14,768 nucleotides of DNA from Candidatus Nitrosopumilus sp. (GCA_029860565.1 JAOUAY010000017.1:1-14768); one strand, 5' to 3'. Numbered from the stretch's first letter, positions 5,232-12,380 are shown. Notes: generated from the letters alone by a model not told the origin. Translations and numbers: made by a program.

Positions 5232-5514
5232 AGAGAATTTGTTTGCGAATTACTTCGTCAAAGGCTTGTAGATATGCAAACTCTGATAGAATTTTTTTGG
5301 TTTGCATTGTGTCTGTTGTATCGGAAGATGTTTCTGTATCAATTGGTATTAACAGAATTTCAGCTTCCACACCATCTAAAAGCTCTCCAAATTCGTGAAC
5401 TAGCGTACTTGCTGCATCTTCTGGAGACAAGTCAGTAAATCCTAGTGCCATTACAATAAGCAAGGCCATTACTACTGTCATACCAACAGATTTTTTGTTG
5501 AGCTGTCTAGTCAC
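5230..5514 (-). CDS. Small secreted or membrane-anchored protein, unknown
   Basis: A 94-residue product opening with basic residues (MTRQLNKK) and one hydrophobic segment (about 10-27, GMTVVMALLIVMALGF), a signal anchor or uncleaved signal peptide. The remainder is acidic and faces outside, with a Ser/Thr/Asp-rich stretch (DTETSSDTTDTMQTKK). There are no cysteines or known domain. The start is GTG at 5514; an A+T-rich TATA-like region lies about 24 bases upstream, so a leaderless GTG start is plausible, with in-frame ATG at residue 12 as the alternative. Function unknown. Confidence 0.6.
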   Translation of the reverse strand: MTRQLNKKSVGMTVVMALLIVMALGFTDLSPEDAASTLVHEFGELLDGVEAEILLIPIDTETSSDTTDTMQTKKILSEFAYLQAFDEVIRKQIL

Positions 5515-5636
5515 AAGATTTTTTTTAAATTATTTTATTTAAAAGAAAAGAAGAAATGATTCATGAGCACTAGGCATGAATCTGGGAAGAATTATCCCAT
5601 TTGTAATAAGAGATGCTATGATCTGATCCGTTATTC

Positions 5637-5643
5637 TTTATAT
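5637..5643 (+). promoter_or_regulatory. TATA box of the 503-residue secreted protein gene
   Basis: TTTATAT centred 25 bases before ATG 5665; leaderless transcription expected. Confidence 0.6.
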
Positions 5644-5664
5644 GCTCAAATCTAAAAATTTGCA

Positions 5665-7176
5665 ATGAAAAGTAGACAACTTCTAACCGTTGTTTTTTCA
5701 CTGATTATGTTTACTGGTGTTACAGCCGGTAGTGCAACAGCATTTGCTGAATCAGATAACCTAGATGATATTTTGGAAGACTTTTGTGAAATGACAATTC
5801 AAGAACAAGCAGACATCGTATTTGACTATGAACTAGATGAGTATGCAGACAAACTTGCAATCATTTGTGAAATGGACGATGAGTATGAACGTGAAAATTC
5901 TCTTGAAGATGTTATTGATGCAATAGATTTCGAAGCCAGAGATGTTGAAGATGACATTGACGAAATTGATGACGACAGATATGAAACTGACGATTATGAT
6001 CTTGATGACTTGCTTGATAGATACTGTGAAATGACTGACGCTGAACAACGTCAACTATTAGCAGACCATCCAAGACTTGCACAATTCGCTGACAGACTGA
6101 CAAATTATTGTGACTTGCCTGAAGATGAACAAGATGCAATCGATGAATTAATCGAAGAGCATGAAGACAAGATTAGACATCAACTCAGAGAATATGCTGA
6201 TGAATATCATATGAATTCAGATGTTGACATGAAAGAACATCTAACACGATACTGTGAAATGTCTGATGTTGATAAGAAAGCCTTTGTTGCAGAAAATGAC
6301 AAAGCAGAAGATCACGTGGATAAAATGAACAGATATTGTGAATTAGATGAAGACGGTAGAGCCGATTTCATTGAAGAACACAGAGATGAGTACATTTCTC
6401 ATATGAAAGACAAAATGATGGACAAAAAACCTCATATGGATTATGACAGACTGTGTGCATTACCTCAATCTGACCGTGCATTAGAAATTACTGATGTGGA
6501 AAAACTTGAAAGACTTTCAAAATGGTGTGAGATGACACTTGAAGAAAGAGAGGATTACAAGAAAGAGCATCACGATGCAATGGATGACAAAAAACATGAC
6601 TTTGATGGAATGTCTGACATGGCAAAAGACAGAATGTCTGATGTAGCAAAAGACAAACTTTATGAGAATAAAATGAAAATGTCTGACAAATCTGACCGTC
6701 TAAAGGCTATGATCATGGACAAGCGTGATATTTCTGATGAAAGACACGAAGAAATCAGAATGAAATATGAAGAAAAACATGGCGATTTAGTGGAGAAAAA
6801 GACTGAACTCAAAATGAAATTCGACAATCACATGAAAACCATGAAGCACAAAATCTCTGATGAGCGCAAATCTGACATTCATGATAGACTAGCTGAGATG
6901 AAGGCCTTCAAGGCAGAACTCCGCGAAAAGTCATCTGAATTAACTGACGAGGAAAAACAACAACTTAGAGAAGATTTCATTGAACAGGCAAAAGACATGC
7001 AATTGGCATGGATTTCCCCACGCACACAAATGACTGCCGGCATTGATGCTGCAGAAGTTCAATGTCGTGAAGGATTTAGCCTTGTAATGAAAGCATCAAA
7101 CGGTGTGGCAATGTGCCTCAAGGCAGATACTGCACTTAAGATGATAGATAGAGGAATTGTAGTTCCTGCAATCTAA
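5665..7176 (+). CDS. Secreted acidic protein with four repeated Cys pairs
   Basis: A 503-residue protein with a Sec signal peptide (hydrophobic 6-20, likely cut near AFA28). Residues about 31-290 hold four units, each with two cysteines 24-28 apart: 41/68, 121/149, 197/225 and 264/288. The cysteines sit in CEMT, CEMS, CELD or CDLP contexts, and between them lies a predicted helix; each pair probably closes a helical hairpin by a disulfide. Residues 301-400 are Met- and His-rich (12 Met, 7 His by my count), then coiled coil to about 445. The end (about 449-503) is a small module with Cys467 and Cys484 in CREGFSLVMKASNGVAMC, a C-terminal module I associate with thaumarchaeal exported proteins. 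No CxxCH haem site. Probably extracytoplasmic; metal binding is speculation. Confidence 0.8.
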   Translation: MKSRQLLTVVFSLIMFTGVTAGSATAFAESDNLDDILEDFCEMTIQEQADIVFDYELDEYADKLAIICEMDDEYERENSLEDVIDAIDFEARDVEDDIDEIDDDRYETDDYDLDDLLDRYCEMTDAEQRQLLADHPRLAQFADRLTNYCDLPEDEQDAIDELIEEHEDKIRHQLREYADEYHMNSDVDMKEHLTRYCEMSDVDKKAFVAENDKAEDHVDKMNRYCELDEDGRADFIEEHRDEYISHMKDKMMDKKPHMDYDRLCALPQSDRALEITDVEKLERLSKWCEMTLEEREDYKKEHHDAMDDKKHDFDGMSDMAKDRMSDVAKDKLYENKMKMSDKSDRLKAMIMDKRDISDERHEEIRMKYEEKHGDLVEKKTELKMKFDNHMKTMKHKISDERKSDIHDRLAEMKAFKAELREKSSELTDEEKQQLREDFIEQAKDMQLAWISPRTQMTAGIDAAEVQCREGFSLVMKASNGVAMCLKADTALKMIDRGIVVPAI

Positions 7177-7191
7177 TTTTTTTCTTTTTTT
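7177..7191 (+). terminator. T-tract after the secreted protein
   Basis: Seven T, C, seven T directly after the TAA stop codon. Confidence 0.6.
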
Positions 7192-7248
7192 ATTATTAGG
7201 TGTTAACGAGTTTATCGACAATCAGTAAAAATAGAATCCCCCTTTTCA

Positions 7249-7285
7249 TACCTAGGTTTGTGCTATGTTTTGAGATGTCTAGGTA
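7249..7285. repeat. Inverted repeat upstream of the 7321 gene
   Basis: TACCTAG (7249-7255) and CTAGGTA (7279-7285) are perfect 7-base arms 23 bases apart; the left arm overlaps the palindrome ACCTAGGT. It lies 36 bases before the next start codon, so a regulator site is possible. Confidence 0.35.
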
Positions 7286-7320
7286 ATTACGTAAATCTTA
7301 ATACTTGTATACTTTAGAAA

Positions 7321-7944
7321 TTGGAAAAATATGTGAATGATATAATTATTGCAGCTGGAAATCCACTAGACTGGGAAGAAAGAAAATTAAATTCATTCAT
7401 GAAAAGAATTCAAGAATGTAAAGAGTTTGTAAGAGGAGCTGAAACCAATTTTGATCACCACATAACAATAGATTTTATTGAACTCCATAAAAAAATTAAA
7501 GAAAAACATTCAGATAATGAATCAATTCCTGATGTACTAACTATAGAAGAAATACAAAAAAAATATCAATACGCTAGACTGTATTACGTATATTCTACAA
7601 TTCAAGATATTGCTGATGCTTTAGGAATTACTCTCAAGAACAATAAACAACAAGAAACTACACCTACGATAGCCCAATATCAAACTAATGTGATGACACA
7701 AACAAATGTTCAAACTCTATCAAATTTAATTGAAAATGTAAATAATTTACAAATTGAACAGAATCAAAAAGATGAAATTGTTAAACTTGTCAACGAGTTT
7801 GAAGAAGAAGCTCAAACTTCAAAAAACCCAGATAAATTAAAAAATATTTTAAAAAAGGTTGCAAACATAAGTGCAAAAGCAGGGGCATTTCTTTTTGAAC
7901 ATGCAAAAGAACTAGGACTTTTGTCATTATTGTTAGGCGTCTAA
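7321..7944 (+). CDS. Two-part hypothetical protein, accessory region
   Basis: A 207-residue product. Residues 1-105 form a mostly helical domain (WEERKLNSFMKRIQECKEFV, two His at 46-47). A Gln/Thr/Asn-rich linker follows (about 108-132), then a helical C-terminal domain (135-207) ending in a hydrophobic segment (AGAFLFEHAKELGLLSLLLGV). The C-terminal helical-pair layout recalls domains in phage-defence or effector-like proteins, but I cannot name a family. The start is TTG at 7321 with an A+T-rich TATA-like box about 26 bases upstream; GTG at 7333 is the alternative. It is convergent with a broken gene, ten bases between stops, in what looks like mobile-element territory. Confidence 0.6.
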   Translation: MEKYVNDIIIAAGNPLDWEERKLNSFMKRIQECKEFVRGAETNFDHHITIDFIELHKKIKEKHSDNESIPDVLTIEEIQKKYQYARLYYVYSTIQDIADALGITLKNNKQQETTPTIAQYQTNVMTQTNVQTLSNLIENVNNLQIEQNQKDEIVKLVNEFEEEAQTSKNPDKLKNILKKVANISAKAGAFLFEHAKELGLLSLLLGV

Positions 7945-7954
7945 TTTTCATATT

Positions 7955-8341
7955 TTATTTAGAAAAATAATCTAAAGACAACGACATAGACTCATTCATC
8001 ACTCTATCGTTCATACTTTCAATCCTTCCCAACCAAAACCTCTTTCTGTCTGCATTAAGATTGATCTCTCTATCAATCATCCTAATTTTTCCAATGTTTA
8101 AAATATTGTTTTGTAAAATTGATGAACGTAACCGTGTATTTCGCAGAACTTTCATCTTGGCAATTAGTTTTCCATCTTTTTCTACCGTATCAAGATACTC
8201 AATTTCTTTTGAGCCCATTTTTCCAAATCCCCGTTGCTTCCATGATCCGTTAAATCTGTAAAATCCGTTTTGCAGATAGAATGTATCCTCTGATTCTCCC
8301 TCAAAGGAAAAGTCTCAAGGTTGGTCGGATTCAAATTTCAT
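7955..8341 (-). pseudogene. Gene interrupted by an in-frame TGA; possible tail of a mobile-element replication protein
   Basis: ATG at 8341 opens MKFESDQP and meets TGA at 8315-8317. The same frame then continues for about 119 codons (DFSFEGESEDTFYLQNGFYR, RFNGSWKQRGFGK, RNTRLRSSILQNN, NLNADRKRFWLG, SMSLSLDYFSK) to the stop at 7955. ATG at 8218 could give an 87-residue product, but the conserved-looking sequence starts before it, so a broken gene is more likely. The order KxRG, a basic strand, LNxDxKRxW and PLSL-like end loosely recalls C-termini of B-family DNA polymerases of viruses and casposons. That is a weak inference; the catalytic part is absent. The HTH gene ends 35 bases upstream on the same strand. 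Confidence 0.55.
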
Positions 8342-8376
8342 TCTAAAAATTCCCCGAATCAGTCTTCTTCTTCTTT

Positions 8377-9309
8377 TCAAAAAAAGAAGCTGATGTATTT
8401 CAGATAATTCTCAACTTGTTTCTGATCTGATAAATTCTCCAAAGCCTCTGCAACTATCTTACCTGATGCCTCTGCATATCTTTCTGCCACTTTGTTTTGC
8501 TCTTCTTCATGTTTTGCAAATGTTTCATCTGCCCATTTTTTCTTGTCTCCAAATTTTTCTGAATACCTCTTCCTTAATCTGATTTTTTCAGCTTTATGAT
8601 GCATATCCAAAATGCATAATGAATTTATCTTCACTACGAATTCATCTTTTGGAGTTACGTATCTGCGTAAATATGCAAACTCTAGCAAATCATATACGAG
8701 TTCATCTGAGTTGAATTTTTTGCAATATTCAAATCCCAATTCTTGAATCTGAGAAAATATTGTTTTAGCTTGAATTGCCGTACACTGTTGGAGATTAATA
8801 ATTTCACTAATGATCTCTTCTTTTTCTAAACTATAATTTCTACTGTATTTGATTATTAAAAATAAAATAATGTCTTGTATGACATTCTCTTGAATCTCAA
8901 CAGGATTTGATTTTTCTTTTTGATCTGAATTGATACGTAATACCAATGTGTTTATCTTTGCATCAATATCAAGTAACAGTTTATCATGTCTTATGTCATC
9001 AATTTTGTTTTCATTGATTTTTTCTATGATTCTGGTTCGTTGTGCTTCTAGTCTTCCAATTTGCCTTAAAATAAAATCTTCACTATTTTGTTTTAGTTCA
9101 TCTTTGATATTGGAATACAAATATTTGATGTCTGCATAAATTGTATTGCGATTAATCTTCATCAAATCTGAAATCTTTAGTGCAGAATATCCAAACTCAA
9201 AATGAAGCCTAGATACCTCTGCTTGTCGCTTTTCACGCTCATCTTTGGAATAAGGCCCTCCCTTTTTTTCTTGAGCTAGTGCCATGTTTGTAAATGACAT
9301 TTTTCTCAT
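8377..9309 (-). CDS. Helix-turn-helix protein, possibly virus- or plasmid-derived
   Basis: A 310-residue product. Residues about 20-68 form a helix-turn-helix (REKRQAEVSRLHFEFGYSAL, then KISDLMKINRNTIYADIKYL) like those of small terminase subunits, resolvases or archaeal regulators. A coiled-coil-like segment follows (about 70-135), a mixed domain (140-240, containing TAIQAKTIFSQIQELGFEYC, which may be a second winged helix) and a charged C-terminal helix (245-300). The ATG at 9309 is about 22 bases after a TATA-like CTAAAAAC, but ATG codons at residues 4 and 9 are alternatives. It precedes the interrupted gene at 7955-8341, possibly one former operon. Regulator or DNA-packaging/partition roles are both possible. 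Confidence 0.6.
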   Translation of the reverse strand: MRKMSFTNMALAQEKKGGPYSKDEREKRQAEVSRLHFEFGYSALKISDLMKINRNTIYADIKYLYSNIKDELKQNSEDFILRQIGRLEAQRTRIIEKINENKIDDIRHDKLLLDIDAKINTLVLRINSDQKEKSNPVEIQENVIQDIILFLIIKYSRNYSLEKEEIISEIINLQQCTAIQAKTIFSQIQELGFEYCKKFNSDELVYDLLEFAYLRRYVTPKDEFVVKINSLCILDMHHKAEKIRLRKRYSEKFGDKKKWADETFAKHEEEQNKVAERYAEASGKIVAEALENLSDQKQVENYLKYISFFF

Positions 9310-9396
9310 TTACTAAATCTGAAACGTTTTTAGCTGACCATCAGTCAACACTAAATCAATTATAAAAAACAAAAAAAACTGCCTAGTTCTGCATAG

Positions 9397-9573
9397 TTAT
9401 ACTTCTTTGAACAGTGATTTGATGCCTGAGATGTTCTCTTCGTTTAGTTCTATCTCTTTGTGATCTGCCAAAACGTGCTCTGTAACCTTACTCATTAGTT
9501 CCTCTTCAGATTCTGCAGTTGCAGACCATCCACAGTCCTTTCCCGCATCTGAACAGCTGATACTTTTTGCCAT
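9397..9573 (-). CDS. DUF1059-family small protein
   Basis: A 58-residue protein starting MAKSISCSDAGKDCGWSATA, with Cys7 and Cys14 and the SEEELMSKVTEHVLADHKEI segment typical of DUF1059. Function is not established; the two cysteines may bind metal or react with oxidants. ATG at 9573 is chosen over the longer TTG-opened frame because the family begins MAKSIxC and a TATA box is centred 25 bases before it (leaderless). A T8 tract (minus strand) follows the gene closely. A broken copy of its 5' end and promoter is at 12326-12440. Confidence 0.88.
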   Translation of the reverse strand: MAKSISCSDAGKDCGWSATAESEEELMSKVTEHVLADHKEIELNEENISGIKSLFKEV

Positions 9574-9594
9574 GATACCATTAATCTCTTGGAG

Positions 9595-9602
9595 ATATTT
9601 AT
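9595..9602 (-). promoter_or_regulatory. TATA box of the DUF1059 gene
   Basis: Minus strand ATAAATAT, centred 25 bases before ATG 9573. In the duplicate at 12326-12440 the same position reads ATCAATAT. Confidence 0.6.
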
Positions 9603-9657
9603 CTTGTTTTCTCAAACACAAAAAGATCTAAATCAATACCTTTGAGCAATCCATTCA

Positions 9658-9705
9658 ATGAATAATGGCTCTGAAAGGAAGAAAAAATCAACAGTAACTA
9701 TCTAA
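9658..9705 (+). other. 15-codon stub with a promoter, divergent from DUF1059
   Basis: ATG at 9658 is about 26 bases after TATA-like TCTAAATC (9628-9635) and reads MNNGSERKKKSTVTI before TAA. KKKSTVTI is a usual opening of ribbon-helix-helix proteins, so this may be the leftover N-terminus of such a gene; no continuation is found in any frame. The same promoter block precedes the AIM24-like gene at 12463. Confidence 0.3.
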
Positions 9706-10118
9706 AGGAACTTAATTGAATAACTACAAAATTTTGTAAAAAAGGGTGTGATGAGATGTTAATAAATGGATAACACCAGAGTTGACTCAAAAAGTGATAA
9801 CCAGACTGGAGGATAGTTCAAAATTAAGTTCTGAATTCCAATCTTGTACAATCAGATCATCACATATTTTTGCTAAACGAATTGAGAAAATTAAACTAGT
9901 GATTGTATGTCTCCTTTGGGGGTTGATTGAATCAAGTCCTATGCATGAAACATTGTGAGAGGAAATAATCAGCAATATTTACCTCATTTGTAACGGATTG
10001 TGAGAAAATCTTTTTTGTGTGTGCCTACTTTGAACTCAATTCCTTTTATGGAGGACATGTTTTATTTCTCCATGTATGGAATTTTTCAGAGAAATTTTAA
10101 CATAAAATTAATGTTAAA
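9706..10118. other. Interval between the DUF1059 region and the transporter
   Basis: About 410 bases. The plus strand is open without ATG from 9755 to 9958, with a moderately protein-like product (ITPELTQKVITRLEDSSKLS...) that could use a TTG or GTG start; I do not accept it as a gene but it may be a remnant. A small inverted repeat (ATGGAG...CTCCAT) lies near 10050-10075 and the operator-like repeat at 10096-10118. Confidence 0.4.
10096..10118. promoter_or_regulatory. Inverted repeat centred on the transporter's TATA-like box
   Basis: TTTAACAT (10096-10103) and ATGTTAAA (10111-10118) flank AAAATTA. The middle is a TATA-like element about 26 bases before ATG at 10131/10128, so a protein on the repeat would cover the TBP site. 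The same 8-base arms, 32 bases apart, form the stem at 12252-12299. Confidence 0.5.
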
Positions 10119-10127
10119 GTGAATAAA

Positions 10128-11399
10128 ATGATGTTTAAAAATTATATTTTCAAGAATTTATGGCTTCAGGTTGTATTGTCTTTAATCATAGGGCTTTGTG
10201 TGGGATTAGTTTTAGGTGATGATGTAGGTGTCGGGATAGATAATGATGCTTTAGATTCTTTATCCTCCTATCTGAAAATTCCTGCCAACATATTTTTGAG
10301 TATAATTCAAATGATTATTGTCCCGTTAATTTTTGCCTCTATTGTCGTGGCTATTACTAATCTGGGAGCAAAAGATAAACTAAAAACTCTCGGATTGGGT
10401 GTTGGTACTTACTTTGTAATTACTACAACAATTGCAATACTTGTAGCTGTATTTCTTGCATCAATTATTTCTCCAGGTAGTATTCTTGATCTTACTTCTC
10501 TTCAGGAATCTCATGATCTTTCAGATGATGATCTACAAATCAAAGATGGCTTTTCATTAGATGATATTCCAAATGCCGTATCTAACATTATTTCAAGAAA
10601 TCCTATTTCTTCGTATCTTGAAGGGCAGATGTTTAGCATCTTGGTGATGGCACTCATTGTAGGTCTATCTATGGCAGTTCTTCCAAAAGAATCAGTCAAG
10701 CCATTGATAGATGTACTAGAATCAATTCAAAAAATTACACTACACATTCTTTTGATTTCTATGAAGATTGTACCGTTTGCAGTTTTTGGATTGATTGTTG
10801 GAATGGTTGCCACAGTAGGTGTGGGAACAATGGTTGGATTGGGGGCATACATGGGAACCGTTGTTTTAGGTCTTGGAATTATGTTGCTGGTATACACATT
10901 GTTCTTAAAATTCGTAGCAAAAAGATCCATATCTTCTACGTTTTCAAAATTCCGCAATCCGCAAACTTTGGCTTTTTCAACAGCCAGTTCCATGGCTACA
11001 ATGCCGGTGACATTAAAGACTGCAGAAGATGATCTGAAAATAGATACTAGAGTTTCAAAATTTGTTATTCCTTTAGGAACAACTGTGAATATGGATGGAA
11101 CTGCGTTATACCAGGTTACAGCTGTCTTCTTTTTGGCACAGCTTTTTGCAATAGAATTGAGTATGATATCTATATTGGTGATAATCATAACATCTCTTTT
11201 GGCTTCTATTGGAACCCCTGCTGTACCTGGTGCAGGAGTAATTGTCTTATCCACCGTACTGATTACTGTCGGTATTCCTCCGGTTGGAATCTTATTGCTG
11301 ATTTCTGTAGATAGAATTTTGGACATGATTAGAACTATGGTAAATGTTACTGGTGATCTTACGGCCAGTTGTGTGTTTGACAAAATAACTCGGGATTAA
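10128..11399 (+). CDS. Dicarboxylate/amino acid:cation symporter (DAACS, GltPh-like)
   Basis: A 423-residue polytopic membrane protein of the SDF family. Hallmarks, numbered from ATG 10128: HP1 STASSMATMP (284-293), TM7 NMDGT (321-325), HP2 GTPAVPGAG (362-370) and TM8 DMIRTMVNVTGD with Asp399, Arg402 and Asn406 at the places of GltPh D394, R397 and N401. The arginine favours an acidic substrate (aspartate, glutamate or C4-dicarboxylate), taken up with Na+ or H+. A longer loop (about 117-157, acidic) follows TM3. GTG at 10119 opens the frame, but ATG at 10128 or 10131 fits the TATA spacing better. It stands alone, between non-coding regions. Uptake of organic acids would suit mixotrophic or nitrogen-scavenging growth. 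Confidence 0.93.
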   Translation: MMFKNYIFKNLWLQVVLSLIIGLCVGLVLGDDVGVGIDNDALDSLSSYLKIPANIFLSIIQMIIVPLIFASIVVAITNLGAKDKLKTLGLGVGTYFVITTTIAILVAVFLASIISPGSILDLTSLQESHDLSDDDLQIKDGFSLDDIPNAVSNIISRNPISSYLEGQMFSILVMALIVGLSMAVLPKESVKPLIDVLESIQKITLHILLISMKIVPFAVFGLIVGMVATVGVGTMVGLGAYMGTVVLGLGIMLLVYTLFLKFVAKRSISSTFSKFRNPQTLAFSTASSMATMPVTLKTAEDDLKIDTRVSKFVIPLGTTVNMDGTALYQVTAVFFLAQLFAIELSMISILVIIITSLLASIGTPAVPGAGVIVLSTVLITVGIPPVGILLLISVDRILDMIRTMVNVTGDLTASCVFDKITRD

Positions 11400-11416
11400 A
11401 AGAACAAAATAACGTT

Positions 11417-11471
11417 GATTTTTACTCTTTGTTGATAAAAATAGAAATCTTCTGTTTTATGAGTAAAAATC
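11417..11471. repeat. 11-bp perfect inverted repeat downstream of the transporter
   Basis: GATTTTTACTC (11417-11427) and GAGTAAAAATC (11461-11471) are exact complements across a 33-base loop, starting 18 bases after the transporter stop. A perfect GACGCGTC palindrome follows at 11473-11480. It may be a 3'-UTR structure or terminator; no T-tract follows. Confidence 0.45.
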
Positions 11472-11604
11472 CGACGCGTCTTACAATGTTTAAAATTTGA
11501 ACTTAATTATCAAAAATCTATAATTCCAACAAAATTCAAACTAACCTAAAACACTCAAAATCCAAACCAAGCAACGCTTCCAATAGAAAAATGATCATTT
11601 ATCA

Positions 11605-11902
11605 TTATTGTTTATTCCTTAATTTTTTCATGACATTTACCCACTCACCCTCATTTTGAGCCATGACATTCTCATAAAGAAGCTCAAATGTCCATGCTAT
11701 TATCTCACTCCAAATTGCCTTTAATGACTCGTCATCAGTCCACACAACACTGGTTTTGATAGCATTCATCGCAAGGATATGATTTGCGTTGTTGACGGGA
11801 TTTTTGCCCCATTTTGCTAATACTCTATCACAGAATTCTAGTATCTCAGGTTTTGTGAGGCTAAGTTTGTCAGGTTCAAATTTTTTCTTTTTTGTCAGAC
11901 AT
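11605..11902 (-). pseudogene. Conserved-looking 98-codon gene with a single-base frameshift
   Basis: ATG at 11902 opens MSDKKEKI and stops at TGA. One frame over, from 11880 down to 11605, about 92 codons read FEPDKLSLTKPEILEFCDRV, LAKWGKNPVNNANHILAMNA, IKTSVVWTDDESLKAIWSEI and so on, ending MKKLRNKQ. The product is helical and Trp-rich with natural composition. The junction is two A6 runs separated by G (coding strand), so removing one A joins the frames into 98 codons. Possible causes are a real one-base insertion, an assembly error, or slippage on the A-run. GAGGT and a TATATT-like box precede the ATG. Family not recognised. Confidence 0.7.
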
Positions 11903-12069
11903 TACATACCTCACACTAAATTATAATATTTTAATTATTCATCAGTATAGAATTCAGATTTCCATTTTGCTATTAAGCAGTTAATCTCAAATCAATCCAA
12001 AAAATACTTCATGGCATGGATAATAATCGCTAACGACTTGTCTAACAAATTATACGTATTCCTTTTTAG

Positions 12070-12210
12070 TCAAAAACGTGATGTATTACCACCGAGAAAC
12101 AGGACGATCTCTTGTTCGACCCAAGAGTCAAGCATCATGTGAACCTGCTTCTCGCGTGTATCTAAAAACTTCTGATAATATTCTAAAAGGATTTCTATAC
12201 TTTTATCCAT
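12070..12210 (-). CDS. Candidate 46-residue helical small protein
   Basis: ATG at 12210, TGA at 12070-12072. The product (MDKSIEILLEYYQKFLDTRE, then KQVHMMLDSWVEQEIVLFLG and a short tail) is a plausible amphipathic helical protein; Glu, Leu, Tyr, Trp and His content is unlike random A+T-rich translation. It could also be the truncated N-terminus of a longer gene, because it lies in a decayed region. No clear Shine-Dalgarno or TATA was found. Confidence 0.45.
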   Translation of the reverse strand: MDKSIEILLEYYQKFLDTREKQVHMMLDSWVEQEIVLFLGGNTSRF

Positions 12211-12239
12211 TTTGTAGTTTCTAAAATGACATCTGTATG

Positions 12240-12299
12240 AAAAAAAATCAATTTAACATCAAATTCCTCAAAAGCGATGATCATTGAATTTATGTTAAA
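12240..12299 (-). terminator. Long hairpin and T8 downstream of the dead DUF1059 copy
   Basis: TTTAACAT-C-AAATTC (12252-12266) pairs with GAATTT-ATGTTAAA (12286-12299): 14 base pairs with one bulged C and a 19-base loop. On the minus strand the stem is followed after four bases by eight T (12240-12247), an intrinsic-terminator shape for minus-strand transcription coming from the DUF1059 remnant. Confidence 0.5.
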
Positions 12300-12325
12300 A
12301 GATACAAAATTATTCTGAAAAACTA

Positions 12326-12380
12326 TGCAGACTCATTTTCAATCTTTTCTACTCTCTGAGCAGCTGATACTTTATACCAT
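12326..12380 (-). pseudogene. Broken 5' fragment of a second DUF1059 gene
   Basis: Translated from ATG at 12380 it reads M-V-stop-SISCSES-RKD-stop-K-stop, against MAKSISCSDAGKDCGW of the intact gene at 9397-9573. The lysine codon AAA has become TAA, the codons aligned with Cys14 and Trp16 are now stop codons, and a one-base insertion precedes GTCTGCA, after which similarity ends. Its TATA box has also decayed. It is divergent from the AIM24-like gene. Confidence 0.8.

Noticed and set aside
8061..8261. 66-codon plus-strand ORF
   Set aside because: Antisense to the interrupted gene, whose frame has the better composition.
9755..9958. 68-codon plus-strand open frame without ATG
   Set aside because: Some protein-like sequence, but no reliable start or promoter; kept only as a possible remnant in the interval note.
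9787..9975. 62-codon minus-strand ORF in the gap before the transporter
   Set aside because: No start signal and no recognisable features; the opposite strand is equally open.
10727..11383. 218-codon minus-strand ORF opposite the symporter
   Set aside because: Antisense to conserved HP1, NMDGT and HP2 motifs; a long open frame there follows from codon bias of the real gene.
11881..11902. Programmed -1 frameshift at A-runs
   Set aside because: Joining the frames needs a net +1 shift (loss of one base), so a classical -1 slippery site does not explain it; transcriptional slippage or a mutation remains possible.
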